From contig NZ_JAGGMZ010000001.1 in assembly GCF_017875735.1 (NCBI RefSeq), positions 3,410,001 through 3,474,000 on the forward strand: a stretch of DNA of 64,000 nucleotides, given 5' to 3'. Positions 54,140 through 63,781 of this stretch are shown one piece after another. The position numbers and the translations under genes were made by a program. How positions within the stretch are numbered: position 1 is the first letter of the stretch; each line of letters opens with the position of its first letter. Source of the DNA: Arthrobacter sp. CAN_C5. Its GTDB lineage: Bacteria; Actinomycetota; Actinomycetes; Actinomycetales; Micrococcaceae. The notes under the pieces are model-generated. The model saw nothing but the letters and a program-made list of their open reading frames with translations. It ran no database searches and was not told the DNA's origin.

Positions 54140-55417
54140 TCAGGGGTCGGTGGCCGGCTTCCCGAAGTCGGTCTCAATCCGGAACCGTCGCCGCGGGGCG
54201 GATTCGTACCGCAGCCTGAGGTGGTGGGCGCGCCAGGCCCAGATCATCCCGGCCATTGCCGCGATAATACCTGCGGCTGCGGCGACGGCGAGGCTCCAGC
54301 GTGGCCCGAACGCGTTGGAGACCAGACCGACGATCGGTGCACCAATTGGGGTGCCACCCAGGAAAATAGCGAAGTACAGCGCCATCACCCGACCCCTCAT
54401 CACCTGCTCGGTGGTGGTCTGGACATAGGCGTTGGCACTGGTCATCAGGGTGAGGGCGAACAGGCCAACCAGGACCAGCGTGATCCCGAAGAGCCAGACG
54501 GTGGGGGCCAACGCGGCGGCCCCGCACGCCACCCCGAAGGCGGCCGCCGCGCCGTAGATGTACCTCAGGCGCGGCTTGCTGCGCCGGGCGGAGAGCAGTG
54601 CGCCGGCCACCGATCCGACGGCCATCACCGATGACAGCACACCAAACACGCCGGCGCCGCTGTTGAACTCGGTGCGGGCCATCGCCGCGATGTAGATTGC
54701 GAAATTCAGCCCGAAGGTCCCGACGATGAAGATCGCGAGCATCACCATCATCAGGTCCGGGCGGTTGCGCACATAGCGGAAACCCTCACGGATCCGGCCC
54801 TTGCCGGGCGGTGATTTCTCCAGGACCCGCAGCTCGGAGCGCCTGATGGTCATGAGGACGAAGATCATGGCGCCGAAGGTCAGAGCGTTGATCATGAAGA
54901 CCCAGCCGGCGCCGACCGCCACCGTCAGCAGTCCCGCCACCGCCGGGCCAACCATCCGGGCACCGTTGAAGGATGCACTGTTCAGGGCCACCGCGTTGGG
55001 CAGGTAGTCGTCCCGGACCAGTTCGGAGACGAAGGTCTGGCGAGCCGGGGCATCAACGGCCGAGACGAAACCAAGCGCCAGGGCAAACGCGTACACGTGC
55101 CACAGCTCGGCGACCCCGAGGATCACCATCAGACCCAGACCGACCCCGAGTGCAGCCATTGAGAGCTGCGTGAGGATCAGCAGTTTGCGCCGGTCGACGG
55201 AGTCGGCGATCAATCCGGCCCAGGGTGCGATGAATAGCTGGGGGCCCAGTTGGAGGGCCATCACGATGCCCATGGCCGCAGCGTCCTGGTCGGTGAGGAT
55301 GTCGTACACCAGCCAGTCCTGGGCGGTGCGCTGCATCCAGGTCCCGATATTGGAGACCAGCGCGCCGATGAACCAGACCCGGTAGTTGTGGATATGCAGC
55401 GAACGGAACATCCCCAT
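54140..55417 (-). CDS. MFS transporter (MFS_3/enterobactin-exporter-like)
   Basis: 425 residues with 12 predicted membrane helices. FRSLHIHNYRVWFIGALVSNIGTWMQRTAQDWLVY is the characteristic start of the EntS-like MFS_3 group, and AGLIADSVDRRKLL is motif A. The family exports siderophores or drugs. Being close to the DtxR-type gene fits siderophore export, but the genes are not in one operon and the link is inference. Confidence 0.87.
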   Translation of the reverse strand: MGMFRSLHIHNYRVWFIGALVSNIGTWMQRTAQDWLVYDILTDQDAAAMGIVMALQLGPQLFIAPWAGLIADSVDRRKLLILTQLSMAALGVGLGLMVILGVAELWHVYAFALALGFVSAVDAPARQTFVSELVRDDYLPNAVALNSASFNGARMVGPAVAGLLTVAVGAGWVFMINALTFGAMIFVLMTIRRSELRVLEKSPPGKGRIREGFRYVRNRPDLMMVMLAIFIVGTFGLNFAIYIAAMARTEFNSGAGVFGVLSSVMAVGSVAGALLSARRSKPRLRYIYGAAAAFGVACGAAALAPTVWLFGITLVLVGLFALTLMTSANAYVQTTTEQVMRGRVMALYFAIFLGGTPIGAPIVGLVSNAFGPRWSLAVAAAAGIIAAMAGMIWAWRAHHLRLRYESAPRRRFRIETDFGKPATDP

Positions 55418-55465
55418 CAGGTGACTTCCGCTCGGCGCACTCCACGTCTACCGTGAGTCAACTGG

Positions 55466-56083
55466 TTATTCGCCTCCGGGTGCCGCGTCGGAGGGTGCTG
55501 CGTCGGAGGGTGTTTCGTCGGAGGAGGGTGTTTCGCCGCTGGCAGGCTTTTCCCTGGCGGATACTTCCCGGGAGTTGGGCCCACTGGACGAGGCGTCGGT
55601 GGACGAATCTTCGCCGGCGGAACTTTCACCGGGAGTGTCTTCGCCAGCGGTGTCTTGTCCAGCGGAGTCTTCGGGGCGCACCCGTTCGGCCCAAGGAACC
55701 CAGGGTGGGGAGAGGAGAGAGGTTTCCGACGGCAGGAGTCCCACCTCGGAAATGGTCGGTTCCTTGCCGCGGGGCACCCGCGCCAGGGTGGCGAACCAGT
55801 GCCAGCCGCCGTAGCCGGGCAGGTGTGCGACGAAACGGTGGGTGACCACCCGTTCGGCGTCGGGATAGGAACCCACGTGGTCGCCGACCTGCCCGGGTTC
55901 GGCTACCTGCAGCACGCCGTTCCGTGCGAACTCCACGGCGTCGGCCAGCACCGAGTCGGGTTTCGACGGTTTGCGCGGTGCCCTGCGCTTTGGCGGGACG
56001 GCGGCGGTCCCGGCAACACCGGGGTCAGCGTCGGGGGACGCGCTGGCGTCCGGGTGGGCGACAATCTCAAGGTCGGAGTCCAT
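55466..56083 (-). CDS. DUF3027 protein with replaced C-terminus
   Basis: 205 residues. The N-terminal DUF3027 core is clear (DAVEFARNGVLQVAEPGQVGDHVGSYPDAERVVTHRF, GYGGWHWFATLARVPRGKEPTISEVGLLP, PPWVPWAERVRPED). Where the family usually continues with a further conserved zinc-like region, this protein has about 70 residues of Ser/Asp/Glu/Pro/Thr-rich sequence to the end. That is either a real lineage-specific tail or a truncation. Seven bases upstream lies the cold-shock gene, so the two are co-transcribed. Function unknown. Confidence 0.78.
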   Translation of the reverse strand: MDSDLEIVAHPDASASPDADPGVAGTAAVPPKRRAPRKPSKPDSVLADAVEFARNGVLQVAEPGQVGDHVGSYPDAERVVTHRFVAHLPGYGGWHWFATLARVPRGKEPTISEVGLLPSETSLLSPPWVPWAERVRPEDSAGQDTAGEDTPGESSAGEDSSTDASSSGPNSREVSAREKPASGETPSSDETPSDAAPSDAAPGGE

Positions 56084-56089
56084 GGAGGT

Positions 56090-56473
56090 CTACGCGTCCA
56101 GGTCGTCGGCAACGGCGCGCAGCACCGCTGCCACCTTGCCGGCGTGCGACTTGTCCGGGTATCGGCCGCGGCGCAGCCCGTTGGAGACGTCGTCGAGCAG
56201 CCTGATGAGGTCTTCGGTAATGACTGCCATGTCATCGGCGCTCTTGCGGGACGCCTTCGCCACTGATGGCGGCGCCTCAAGGATGCGCGCGGACAGGGCC
56301 TGCAGCCCCTTGCGGCCGTCGGCGACGCCGAACTCCAGCTTGGTGCCCACCTTCACCTCGGTCACACCGGCCGGCAGCGCCGAGGCATGGAGGAAGACCT
56401 CCTGGCCGTCGTCGGTAGCCAGGAAACCAAAACCCTTTTCAGCGTCAAACCACTTGACCTTGCCAATAGGCAC
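56090..56473 (-). CDS. Cold-shock domain protein with C-terminal extension
   Basis: 127 residues. The first about 65 form a cold-shock domain: MPIGKVKWFDAEKGFGFLATDDGQEVFLHASAL contains RNP1 (KGFGFL) and RNP2 (VFLHAS). The remaining about 60 residues are helical (MAVITEDLIRLLDDVSNGLRRG), a feature of the longer actinobacterial Csp proteins. It binds single-stranded RNA or DNA and helps translation or transcription. First gene of a unit with DUF3027. Confidence 0.92.
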   Translation of the reverse strand: MPIGKVKWFDAEKGFGFLATDDGQEVFLHASALPAGVTEVKVGTKLEFGVADGRKGLQALSARILEAPPSVAKASRKSADDMAVITEDLIRLLDDVSNGLRRGRYPDKSHAGKVAAVLRAVADDLDA

Positions 56474-56659
56474 GTCGTTACCTCGTTCTTTAGGTTCTGC
56501 GTCGGACGCTGCGATTACCGTGCCGATCCCCTGGTAAGGATTCGGTGCCTAAGGTTCTGCGGCGGGTCAGCGTCTCGTCGGGAAAGTCTCTATCCTCCAG
56601 AATATCCCCTACACCGGGGTGCTCTGTGAAGGGGACACACTGTGTACGCTGTTAGCGTT

Positions 56660-56923
56660 ATGTCAAATACTTCCCCCAGCCCCACCCCTGACCACGGTTC
56701 CCGCGAACCCGCACCGGGTAAGCCCCGACTGGTGCTGATGGTGGCAGCAGTGCTGCTGGCCGCTGTCGGCCTTCTCTGCCTGACGGCTGTGCTGGTCACC
56801 GCCTTCCTGCAGGGCGAAGTCTGGCCGGGCTTCATGGCCGGGGCCTACTTCTTTCTTCCGATCGCTTTCGTCCTCATGATGGGCCTGGTGATTTCGGGCG
56901 TCCGGGCCCGACGGCGGCTCTAG
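56660..56923 (+). CDS. Small two-helix membrane protein, function unknown
   Basis: 87 residues from ATG at 56660 (a GTG at 56642 would add six). A Ser/Pro-rich cytosolic start is followed by two membrane helices (LVLMVAAVLLAAVGLLCLTAVLVTAF, in part, and FLPIAFVLMMGLVISGV) and a basic end RARRRL. TACGCT nine bases before the ATG suggests a leaderless transcript. No family recognised. Confidence 0.65.
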   Translation: MSNTSPSPTPDHGSREPAPGKPRLVLMVAAVLLAAVGLLCLTAVLVTAFLQGEVWPGFMAGAYFFLPIAFVLMMGLVISGVRARRRL

Positions 56924-56999
56924 CCCTTTCAGCCGGCCCCTCGACCGTCAGCCCTTCGAGGGAGGGCCCGCCGCAGGTAGACGGGGTAACGTTGTCATA

Positions 57000-59444
57000 A
57001 TGTCCGCTATCCGCGATTTGGCCTCCGATTTGGCTGCACGGAGCGACGCCCAGCTCCGTGACCTTCTCGCAGCGCGCCCGGATCTGATCCTTCCCTCGGT
57101 GCCCGACTTCGCGGCGCTTGCTGCCAGGGCATCCACCCGGGTCAGCGTCCAGCGGGCACTGGAAAACCTCACCGAACCCGAACTCGACGTTCTGACGGTC
57201 GTGCAGCTGACCACCCACGGCGACATCGGGCAGAGCACCACCGCCGCCTGGTTGCGCACGGAAATCAGCGGGGCCACGGTGAAGGTGCTGGACGGCCTGC
57301 TCGCCCACCTGCATGCTCTCGCCCTGGTCCGCCGAACCCCGGCACCCGCAGACGCCTCCGATGCGGACCGGAACCGCCGGTTCTACCTGCCGGTGCAATC
57401 GCTCGGCGAGGCGCTGGGCCCCTACCCCGCCGGGCTCGGTCGCGAGCTGCAGCAGCTGGCCCGGCTCCTGCCCAGTTACGCCCAGCGGCTTCCGGCCGCC
57501 GTCGAGCTGCTGCGAGGCCTGGGCCTCGAGATTCCCGCCGCCGGCACCACCGACGACGCCGCGGCGGTCGTGCAGCGCGCAGTATCCTCCCCCGCCAGCT
57601 GGGAAGCCCTCCTGGCGACGGCACCTGAGCGGACCGACGAACTCCTCGGCAGGCTTAGCACCTCGGCGGTGGGCACCTCACCGGCCGCCACCGGCGACGA
57701 TTCCTCGCCTATCCAATGGTTGATCCGGCACGGGCTGCTGGCCCGGCTGGATGCGAGCCACGTGGAACTGCCGCGCGTGGTGGGCCATGCAGCGCGCGGG
57801 CATGTGATCGTCGGGCGCCTTCGGCCTGACCCGCCGAGCCCGGATCTGGGTGCCATTCGCACCAGCCTGCGGGACAACGCGGCGCACGGCGCCGTCGCCG
57901 AGACACTCCGCTTGGTCACCGAGCTGGTGGCCGTCGTCGACGAGCATCCCATCACCACCCTGCGGTCTGGCGGAGTGGGGGTCAGGGAGATCCGGCGCGT
58001 CGCCGATGCCCTGCGGGTGGACACTGACCAGACCTCCTGGCTGGTGGAGCTCGGCGCCATTGCGGGTCTGTTGAGCCTCGACGTAGACACCTCCCGTTGG
58101 CGGGTCGAACCGAAGATGCCCTGGCTCACCCAGGACCGGGTGGAGCAATGGCAGCTGCTGGTGGCAGCGTGGCAGGACGCGCAGCGGGCACCGGCCCTCG
58201 TCGGATCCCAGCTGACCGCCGGCACCACCATCAACGCACTGGCCGCCGAGGCGGGCCGGCCGGATGCACCCCACATCAGGTCCCGGATGCTGACCGTGCT
58301 GTCGGCGCTGAGCACCGCTGCCGGGAGTGAGCCCGGCGCCAGTGGGCGGGCGCCGGTCCTCACCGAGAGCGCGGTGGTCGAGCGGCTCACCTGGAGCCAG
58401 CCCCGATTGCAGCGGCGCTTTGCCCGCCTCGTCCCGGGCATGATGGCCGAGGCAACACGGCTGGGCCTCCTCGGATCCGGCGCGCTCACCGAACTGGGTG
58501 CACTGACCGCGGAGGGGAGGCTCGACGACGCCGCCGCCGTCCTGCGCTCGGCCCTTCCCGCGCCGTTGCGGCACTTCATGCTCCAGGCCGACCTGACCGC
58601 CGTCGCCCCCGGCTACCTGGAACCGGAGGTCACAGCCGAGCTGGCGCTCCTCTCGACCCCCGAGGGGCAGGGGCCGGCCAGCATCTACCGGTTCTCGGCT
58701 GACTCCCTGCGGCGGGCCTTCGACGCCGGACAGGACGCCTCGTCCATTCTGGTGTTCCTGGCCCGACACTCGGCCACTGACGTCCCCCAGCCGCTGAAGT
58801 ATCTGGTGGATGACACCGCGTCCAGGTACGGCAGGCTTCGAGTGGGGCGGGCCCACAGCTACGTCCGTAGCGACGACGACGCCGCACTGTCGGCGCTCCT
58901 CATCGACCCGAGGGCGGCCGCCCTGGGCCTGGTGCAGCTCGCGCCCACGGTGGTCGTGTCGCAGGCATCCGGCCCCGAACTCGCGGCGGTCCTCCGCGAC
59001 CTCGGTTACGCTCCCGCACTCGAGGGGGCACCCCTGCAGCCCTCAGCCGGGCGGTCCACCTCGGCGGGCGGCTCGGGGTCGCCGTCGTCGTCGCGGGTGA
59101 CCCTGAACCCGTGGACGCTCTCCACAGAGGACATCGCGCAACAGATCGAGGTGCTGCGCGGTGCCGGCACTTCGCCGGCCAGCGGGATGACCACTGCCGA
59201 GAGCGATACCCTGCTGGGGCTGGAAACCCTCCGCAAGGCCATCCGGCTGCGCAGCCCGGTACGGCTCGGCTTTGCCGACAGCCAGGGGAATTCCACCCGC
59301 CAGATCCTTGTTCCACTATCGGTGTCCGGCGGCAGGGTGCGGGTCATCGACCCGGACAACGAGGTGGAGAAAGTTGTCTCGATCCATCGGATCATGGACG
59401 TTGAATTATTGACACTCGATGAAGGGGCAGCAACCGATGCCTGA
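57000..59444 (+). CDS. Helicase-associated protein (XPB partner)
   Basis: 814 residues. Not itself a helicase: no Walker A is seen. It begins IRDLASDLAARSDAQLRDLLAARPDLI and holds several winged-helix-like segments, and the C-terminal part (LRKAIRLRSPVRLGFADSQGN, VRVIDPDNEVEKVVSIHRI) is WYL-like. Proteins of this kind are annotated helicase C-terminal/XPB-Ssl2-like domain-containing and sit directly before the XPB gene. Its stop overlaps the XPB start, so they are co-translated and probably form a DNA-repair complex. Confidence 0.82.
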   Translation: MSAIRDLASDLAARSDAQLRDLLAARPDLILPSVPDFAALAARASTRVSVQRALENLTEPELDVLTVVQLTTHGDIGQSTTAAWLRTEISGATVKVLDGLLAHLHALALVRRTPAPADASDADRNRRFYLPVQSLGEALGPYPAGLGRELQQLARLLPSYAQRLPAAVELLRGLGLEIPAAGTTDDAAAVVQRAVSSPASWEALLATAPERTDELLGRLSTSAVGTSPAATGDDSSPIQWLIRHGLLARLDASHVELPRVVGHAARGHVIVGRLRPDPPSPDLGAIRTSLRDNAAHGAVAETLRLVTELVAVVDEHPITTLRSGGVGVREIRRVADALRVDTDQTSWLVELGAIAGLLSLDVDTSRWRVEPKMPWLTQDRVEQWQLLVAAWQDAQRAPALVGSQLTAGTTINALAAEAGRPDAPHIRSRMLTVLSALSTAAGSEPGASGRAPVLTESAVVERLTWSQPRLQRRFARLVPGMMAEATRLGLLGSGALTELGALTAEGRLDDAAAVLRSALPAPLRHFMLQADLTAVAPGYLEPEVTAELALLSTPEGQGPASIYRFSADSLRRAFDAGQDASSILVFLARHSATDVPQPLKYLVDDTASRYGRLRVGRAHSYVRSDDDAALSALLIDPRAAALGLVQLAPTVVVSQASGPELAAVLRDLGYAPALEGAPLQPSAGRSTSAGGSGSPSSSRVTLNPWTLSTEDIAQQIEVLRGAGTSPASGMTTAESDTLLGLETLRKAIRLRSPVRLGFADSQGNSTRQILVPLSVSGGRVRVIDPDNEVEKVVSIHRIMDVELLTLDEGAATDA

Positions 59445-61080
59445 CGGTCCACTGATTGTCCAGAGCGACAAAACCATCCTGCTTGAGGTGGACCACGAAC
59501 AGTCCACCGAGGCGCGGCATGCGATTGCTGCCTTCGCCGAGCTGGAGCGTGCCCCGGAACATGTCCACAGCTACCGGCTGACGCCGTTGGGTCTGTGGAA
59601 CGCGCGGGCAGCCGGCCTGGATGCCGAACACGTGCTCGACACCCTCCTGAAGTACTCCCGGTTCCCGGTGCCGCACGCCTTGCTCGTCGACATCGAGGAG
59701 ACCATGTCGCGGTACGGCCGGCTGCGGCTGGAGAAGGACGACCAGCACGGGCTGGTCCTACGCACCAACGACTACCCGGTGCTTGAAGAGGTGCTGCATG
59801 CCAAGAAGATCCAGCCCCTGCTGGGCCCGCGGATTGACGGCGAGACCGTGGTGGTGCACTCCTCCCAGCGCGGGCAGCTCAAACAGCTGCTTCTGAAGCT
59901 GGGCTGGCCAGCCGAGGATTTCGCCGGCTACGTGGACGGCACCCCCCACCCCATCGCCCTGCTGGAAGACGGTTGGACGCTGCGCCCGTACCAGAAGCTG
60001 GCGATGGAGAACTTCTGGGCGGGCGGCTCCGGCGTCGTCGTCCTGCCCTGCGGTGCGGGGAAAACGCTGGTGGGCGCGGCGGCGATGGCCACCTCCCAGA
60101 CCACTACCCTGATCCTGGTGACCAATACGGTATCCGCCCGGCAATGGAAGGATGAGCTGCTGAAGCGCACCTCCCTCACCGAGGACGAGATCGGAGAGTA
60201 TTCGGGTGCCGTCAAGGAGATCCGTCCGGTCACCATCGCCACCTACCAGGTGCTCACCCTCCGTCGCGGCGGCCTGTACCCGCATCTGGAACTGCTCGAT
60301 GCCAACGACTGGGGTCTGATCGTCTACGACGAGGTGCATCTGCTGCCCGCCCCCATCTTCCGGATGACCGCCGACCTGCAGGCGCGGCGCCGGCTTGGCC
60401 TGACCGCCACCCTGGTGCGCGAGGACGGCAGGGAAGGCGAAGTGTTCTCGCTGATCGGACCCAAACGCTATGACGCGCCGTGGAAGGACATCGAGGCGCA
60501 GGGGTACATTGCCCCCGCGGACTGCGTCGAGGTGCGGGTGGACCTGCCACGGGACGAACGGGTGGCCTACGCGATGGCCGAGGACGGCGACAAGTACCGT
60601 CTCTGTGCGACGTCGGAAACCAAGACCGGCGTCGTCGAAAAGCTCGTCGCAGCTCATCAGGGCGAGCAGCTGCTGGTGATCGGGCAGTACATCGACCAGC
60701 TGGATGAGCTCGGTGAGCGTCTGAATGCACCGGTCATCAAGGGCGACACCTCGGTGAAGGAACGGCAGCGACTCTTCGGTGAATTCCGGAACGGGGAAAT
60801 CCACACGCTGGTGGTCTCCAAGGTTGCGAACTTCTCCATTGACCTACCCGAGGCGTCGGTTGCCATTCAGGTGTCAGGGTCGTTTGGTTCCCGCCAGGAG
60901 GAGGCCCAGCGGCTGGGGCGCCTGTTGCGTCCCAAGGCCGACGGCCGGGCGGCCCGGTTCTACACGGTGGTGGCACGCGACACGATCGACCAGGATTTTG
61001 CGGCCAAGCGCCAGCGTTTCCTGGCCGAGCAGGGCTACGCGTACCGGATCATGGATGCGACCGATATTCCTCAGGGCTGA
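59437..61080 (+). CDS. DNA repair helicase XPB
   Basis: 547-residue superfamily 2 3'-5' helicase. Walker A VVVLPCGAGKTLVGAA, DEVH box LIVYDEVHLLPA, motif III GLTATLVRED and motif VI QRLGRLLRPK are present, with an N-terminal damage-recognition-like domain. ATG at 59437 overlaps the stop of the preceding gene by eight bases, behind AAGGGG. Bacterial XPB unwinds DNA and is thought to help repair; the overlapping partner gene suggests a stable pair. Confidence 0.93.
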   Translation: MPDGPLIVQSDKTILLEVDHEQSTEARHAIAAFAELERAPEHVHSYRLTPLGLWNARAAGLDAEHVLDTLLKYSRFPVPHALLVDIEETMSRYGRLRLEKDDQHGLVLRTNDYPVLEEVLHAKKIQPLLGPRIDGETVVVHSSQRGQLKQLLLKLGWPAEDFAGYVDGTPHPIALLEDGWTLRPYQKLAMENFWAGGSGVVVLPCGAGKTLVGAAAMATSQTTTLILVTNTVSARQWKDELLKRTSLTEDEIGEYSGAVKEIRPVTIATYQVLTLRRGGLYPHLELLDANDWGLIVYDEVHLLPAPIFRMTADLQARRRLGLTATLVREDGREGEVFSLIGPKRYDAPWKDIEAQGYIAPADCVEVRVDLPRDERVAYAMAEDGDKYRLCATSETKTGVVEKLVAAHQGEQLLVIGQYIDQLDELGERLNAPVIKGDTSVKERQRLFGEFRNGEIHTLVVSKVANFSIDLPEASVAIQVSGSFGSRQEEAQRLGRLLRPKADGRAARFYTVVARDTIDQDFAAKRQRFLAEQGYAYRIMDATDIPQG

Positions 61081-61143
61081 CATACGGGAAGCTCCCACTC
61101 ACCATCCAGAGAACTCTCAGAGTCTGGGAGGATACTTGGAACT

Positions 61144-61854
61144 GTGAAAAAGACTGGACCCGAAGCGAAACTTCTTGTTGTCGATGACGAGCCGAACATC
61201 CGCGAGCTTCTTTCCACCTCGCTGCGGTTCGCCGGTTTCGACGTCGTCGCGGCCGCCAATGGCCGGGAGGCGCTTGCCGCCGCAGAAACCCACAACCCTG
61301 ATCTGGCGGTCCTGGACGTCATGCTGCCGGACATGGACGGGTTCACTGTGACCCGCAGGCTCCGCGCCGCTGGACGCCACTTCCCGGTGGTGTTCCTCAC
61401 CGCCCGCGACGACACGGACGACAAGGTCACCGGCCTCACCGTGGGCGGCGACGACTACGTCACGAAACCCTTCAGCCTCGACGAGGTGGTGGCCAGGATC
61501 CGCGCCGTCCTTCGCCGCACCCAGCCGATGGACGACGACGACGCGGTGATCCGCGTGGACGACCTCGAGCTCGACGACGACGCCCACGAGGTGCGCCGCG
61601 CCGGCGAGGTCATCGACCTCTCCCCCACCGAGTTCAAACTCCTGCGCTACCTGATGATGAACCCCAACCGGGTGCTCTCGAAGGCGCAGATCCTCGACCA
61701 CGTGTGGGAATACGACTTCAACGGTGATGCGTCGATCGTCGAGTCCTACATCTCCTATCTGCGGCGCAAGATTGACAAGAACCCCGACGCCACGGCATTG
61801 ATCCAGACCAAGCGGGGCGTCGGGTATCTGCTGCGCACCGCCGACAAGCGGTAG
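61144..61854 (+). CDS. OmpR-family response regulator
   Basis: 236 residues, GTG start. The receiver domain has the acidic pocket VVDDE, the phosphorylated Asp in LAVLDVMLPDMDG and the Lys in YVTKPF. The C-terminal winged-helix DNA-binding domain is EVIDLSPTEFKLLRYLMMNPNRVLS (key LSPTEFKLLRYLM). It is followed eight bases later by its sensor kinase. The signal is not identifiable. Confidence 0.95.
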   Translation: MKKTGPEAKLLVVDDEPNIRELLSTSLRFAGFDVVAAANGREALAAAETHNPDLAVLDVMLPDMDGFTVTRRLRAAGRHFPVVFLTARDDTDDKVTGLTVGGDDYVTKPFSLDEVVARIRAVLRRTQPMDDDDAVIRVDDLELDDDAHEVRRAGEVIDLSPTEFKLLRYLMMNPNRVLSKAQILDHVWEYDFNGDASIVESYISYLRRKIDKNPDATALIQTKRGVGYLLRTADKR

Positions 61855-61862
61855 CCCTTCAC

Positions 61863-63314
61863 GTGATCGATCGGTGGAAAGCGGCATCACTGCGCACCCA
61901 ACTGGTGGCCATCATGACCTTGCTCATGGTGGTCACTGTTGCGATCACCGGAATCGTCACCGTGTCGCTGCTACGCACCAACCTCATCGAGCAGATGGAC
62001 TCGGACATTCTCGTCAATGCACCCAATGTGGCGCAGAACATCCTCCCCGACGGCTCAGCCGACGGCTCGCTGCTCAGGTTCTACGGGGAGCTGAGGAACG
62101 AGGACGGGCAATTGCTCCGCGCGACCGTCTCCCAGGGGTCGACCGATGTTCCGGACATCCCAGTGCTCAATGTCGAGCAGGTACAGGCGCGGGGGCAGGA
62201 CGGGTTTACTGTCCCGGGAAGCGTCAGTGGCAGCCCGGGATGGCGGGTGGTGCTCTTCGCGCTGCGGAACGAGCAGGGCAGCGTGGCAGTGGCGTCCAGC
62301 CTCTCGACGGTCAACCGGTCGTTGGAGGAGGTGGGACAGATCATTTTCGGTGTCGGGCTCGGGGCCACCATGGTCGCCAGCGGCATTGCCTTCATTGCGG
62401 TCACCCGACAGTTCCGGCCGCTGGGCCGGGTGGAACGAACGGCCGCCGCCATCGCTGCCGGAGACCTGTCTCGACGCGTCGAGGTGGAGCGGCCCGCCAC
62501 CGAGGTGGGCCGGCTGTCACGCTCACTGAACGCGATGCTCGCGCATATTGAGGCAGCGTTCTCCGCCCGCACCGAATCCGAACGCAAGATGCGCCGGTTC
62601 GTCGCCGATGCGTCGCATGAGCTGCGGACCCCCCTGGTGACCATCCGGGGGTTCTCGGAGCTGTACCGCCACGGCGCCCTGCAGAACGACGACGACGTCG
62701 GCGCGGCAATGGGCCGGATCGAAAGCGAAGCGAAGCGGATGGGCGAACTGGTGGAGGATCTGCTGACGCTGGCCCGGATCGACGAACAGCGGCCGCTGAA
62801 ATCGGAGCCGCTGGACCTGGTCATCCTGGGAAACGACGCTGCCCTTGACGCCCGGGCCATCGCCCCTGACCGGCAGATCACCGTGATCGGCCTCGACGGC
62901 GGGCCCGCACAGCCGGCACCAACGGTCGGGGACGAGGCGCGGCTGCGGCAGGTGGTGGCCAACCTGATGACCAATGCGCTCCGCTACACACCCGACGGGA
63001 CGCCCATTGAGATCGCCGTGGGTGTGGCTCCGGTGATTCATGGTCGGATGGACTCAGTTATTGAGGTGCGCGATCACGGTCCCGGGATCTCGGAGGAAGA
63101 CGCGGCCCGGGTCTTCGAACGGTTCTACCGCGCCGACTCGTCCAGGTATCGGGAGACCGGTGGTACCGGCCTGGGTCTGGCCATCGTGGCGGCGCTGGTG
63201 GCGCAGCATGATGGTTCGGTGCGTCTGGAGGAGACGGTCGGCGGCGGTGCCACCCTGTCCATCAGGCTGCCCTACACGGCCGTCGAAGCAGACTCGTCCT
63301 CCACAATGTCCTGA
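61863..63314 (+). CDS. Sensor histidine kinase
   Basis: 483 residues, GTG start. Two membrane helices (about 14-36 and 160-183) flank an extracytoplasmic sensor of about 120 residues. HAMP domain, then the HisKA box with phosphorylated His in DASHELRTPLVTIRG, and the HATPase_c domain with N box (MTNALRYTPDG), G1 box (VRDHGPGI) and G2 box (GGTGLGLAIV). Pairs with the response regulator just upstream; TcrY/TrcS-like by architecture. Confidence 0.94.
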   Translation: MIDRWKAASLRTQLVAIMTLLMVVTVAITGIVTVSLLRTNLIEQMDSDILVNAPNVAQNILPDGSADGSLLRFYGELRNEDGQLLRATVSQGSTDVPDIPVLNVEQVQARGQDGFTVPGSVSGSPGWRVVLFALRNEQGSVAVASSLSTVNRSLEEVGQIIFGVGLGATMVASGIAFIAVTRQFRPLGRVERTAAAIAAGDLSRRVEVERPATEVGRLSRSLNAMLAHIEAAFSARTESERKMRRFVADASHELRTPLVTIRGFSELYRHGALQNDDDVGAAMGRIESEAKRMGELVEDLLTLARIDEQRPLKSEPLDLVILGNDAALDARAIAPDRQITVIGLDGGPAQPAPTVGDEARLRQVVANLMTNALRYTPDGTPIEIAVGVAPVIHGRMDSVIEVRDHGPGISEEDAARVFERFYRADSSRYRETGGTGLGLAIVAALVAQHDGSVRLEETVGGGATLSIRLPYTAVEADSSSTMS

Positions 63315-63400
63315 GTTTGGTGGGGTTTGCCCACACTTCACCACCGGCCCATTCGCGGCGCCCTTCCCCGGCCTAGGGTCGAGGGGAAAGGAGGACAACA

Positions 63401-63691
63401 ATGACAAACTTCCAGGTCGACACTGACGCCCTCGTGGCCAAGAACAAAGAGGTGCAGGGAACGATCAGCCGGCTGCAAGCCGAGGTCAACACCATGCAGG
63501 CGGGTTTGCAGGACCTTGAGCAGTTGTGGCGTGGCCAGGCCGCGGCGAACTTCCAGCAGCTGGTCATCCAGTGGCGGGCCACCCAGGCGCGGGTCGAGGA
63601 GTCGCTGGCCGAAATCAACCATTCGCTTTCGGTCGCAACCCAGCAGTACGTCGACGCCGAGCTGAGTAACGCACGGATGTTCCAGTACTAG
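63401..63691 (+). CDS. WXG100-family protein (ESAT-6-like)
   Basis: 96 residues, helix-turn-helix hairpin. The WRG variant of the WXG turn is at LEQLWRGQAAANF. AAAGGAGG eight bases before the ATG is the strongest ribosome site in the window, implying high expression. WXG100 proteins are usually secreted as dimers by type VII (ESX/Yuk) systems, but no EccC, EccD or partner gene is in the window, so this is a solo copy here. Confidence 0.9.
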   Translation: MTNFQVDTDALVAKNKEVQGTISRLQAEVNTMQAGLQDLEQLWRGQAAANFQQLVIQWRATQARVEESLAEINHSLSVATQQYVDAELSNARMFQY

Positions 63692-63701
63692 CCGCTTAAC
63701 G

Positions 63702-63743
63702 CCGGAAGGACGGCATCCCCTATCGGGGATGCCGTCCTTCCGG
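63702..63743. terminator. Bidirectional terminator between WXG100 and groEL
   Basis: Perfect 19-bp stem (63702-63720 / 63725-63743), loop TATC, between convergent stop codons. Confidence 0.85.
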
Positions 63744-63781
63744 TTACAGCCAGGTGAGGTGCGAGACCTCGTGGGTGGGGA

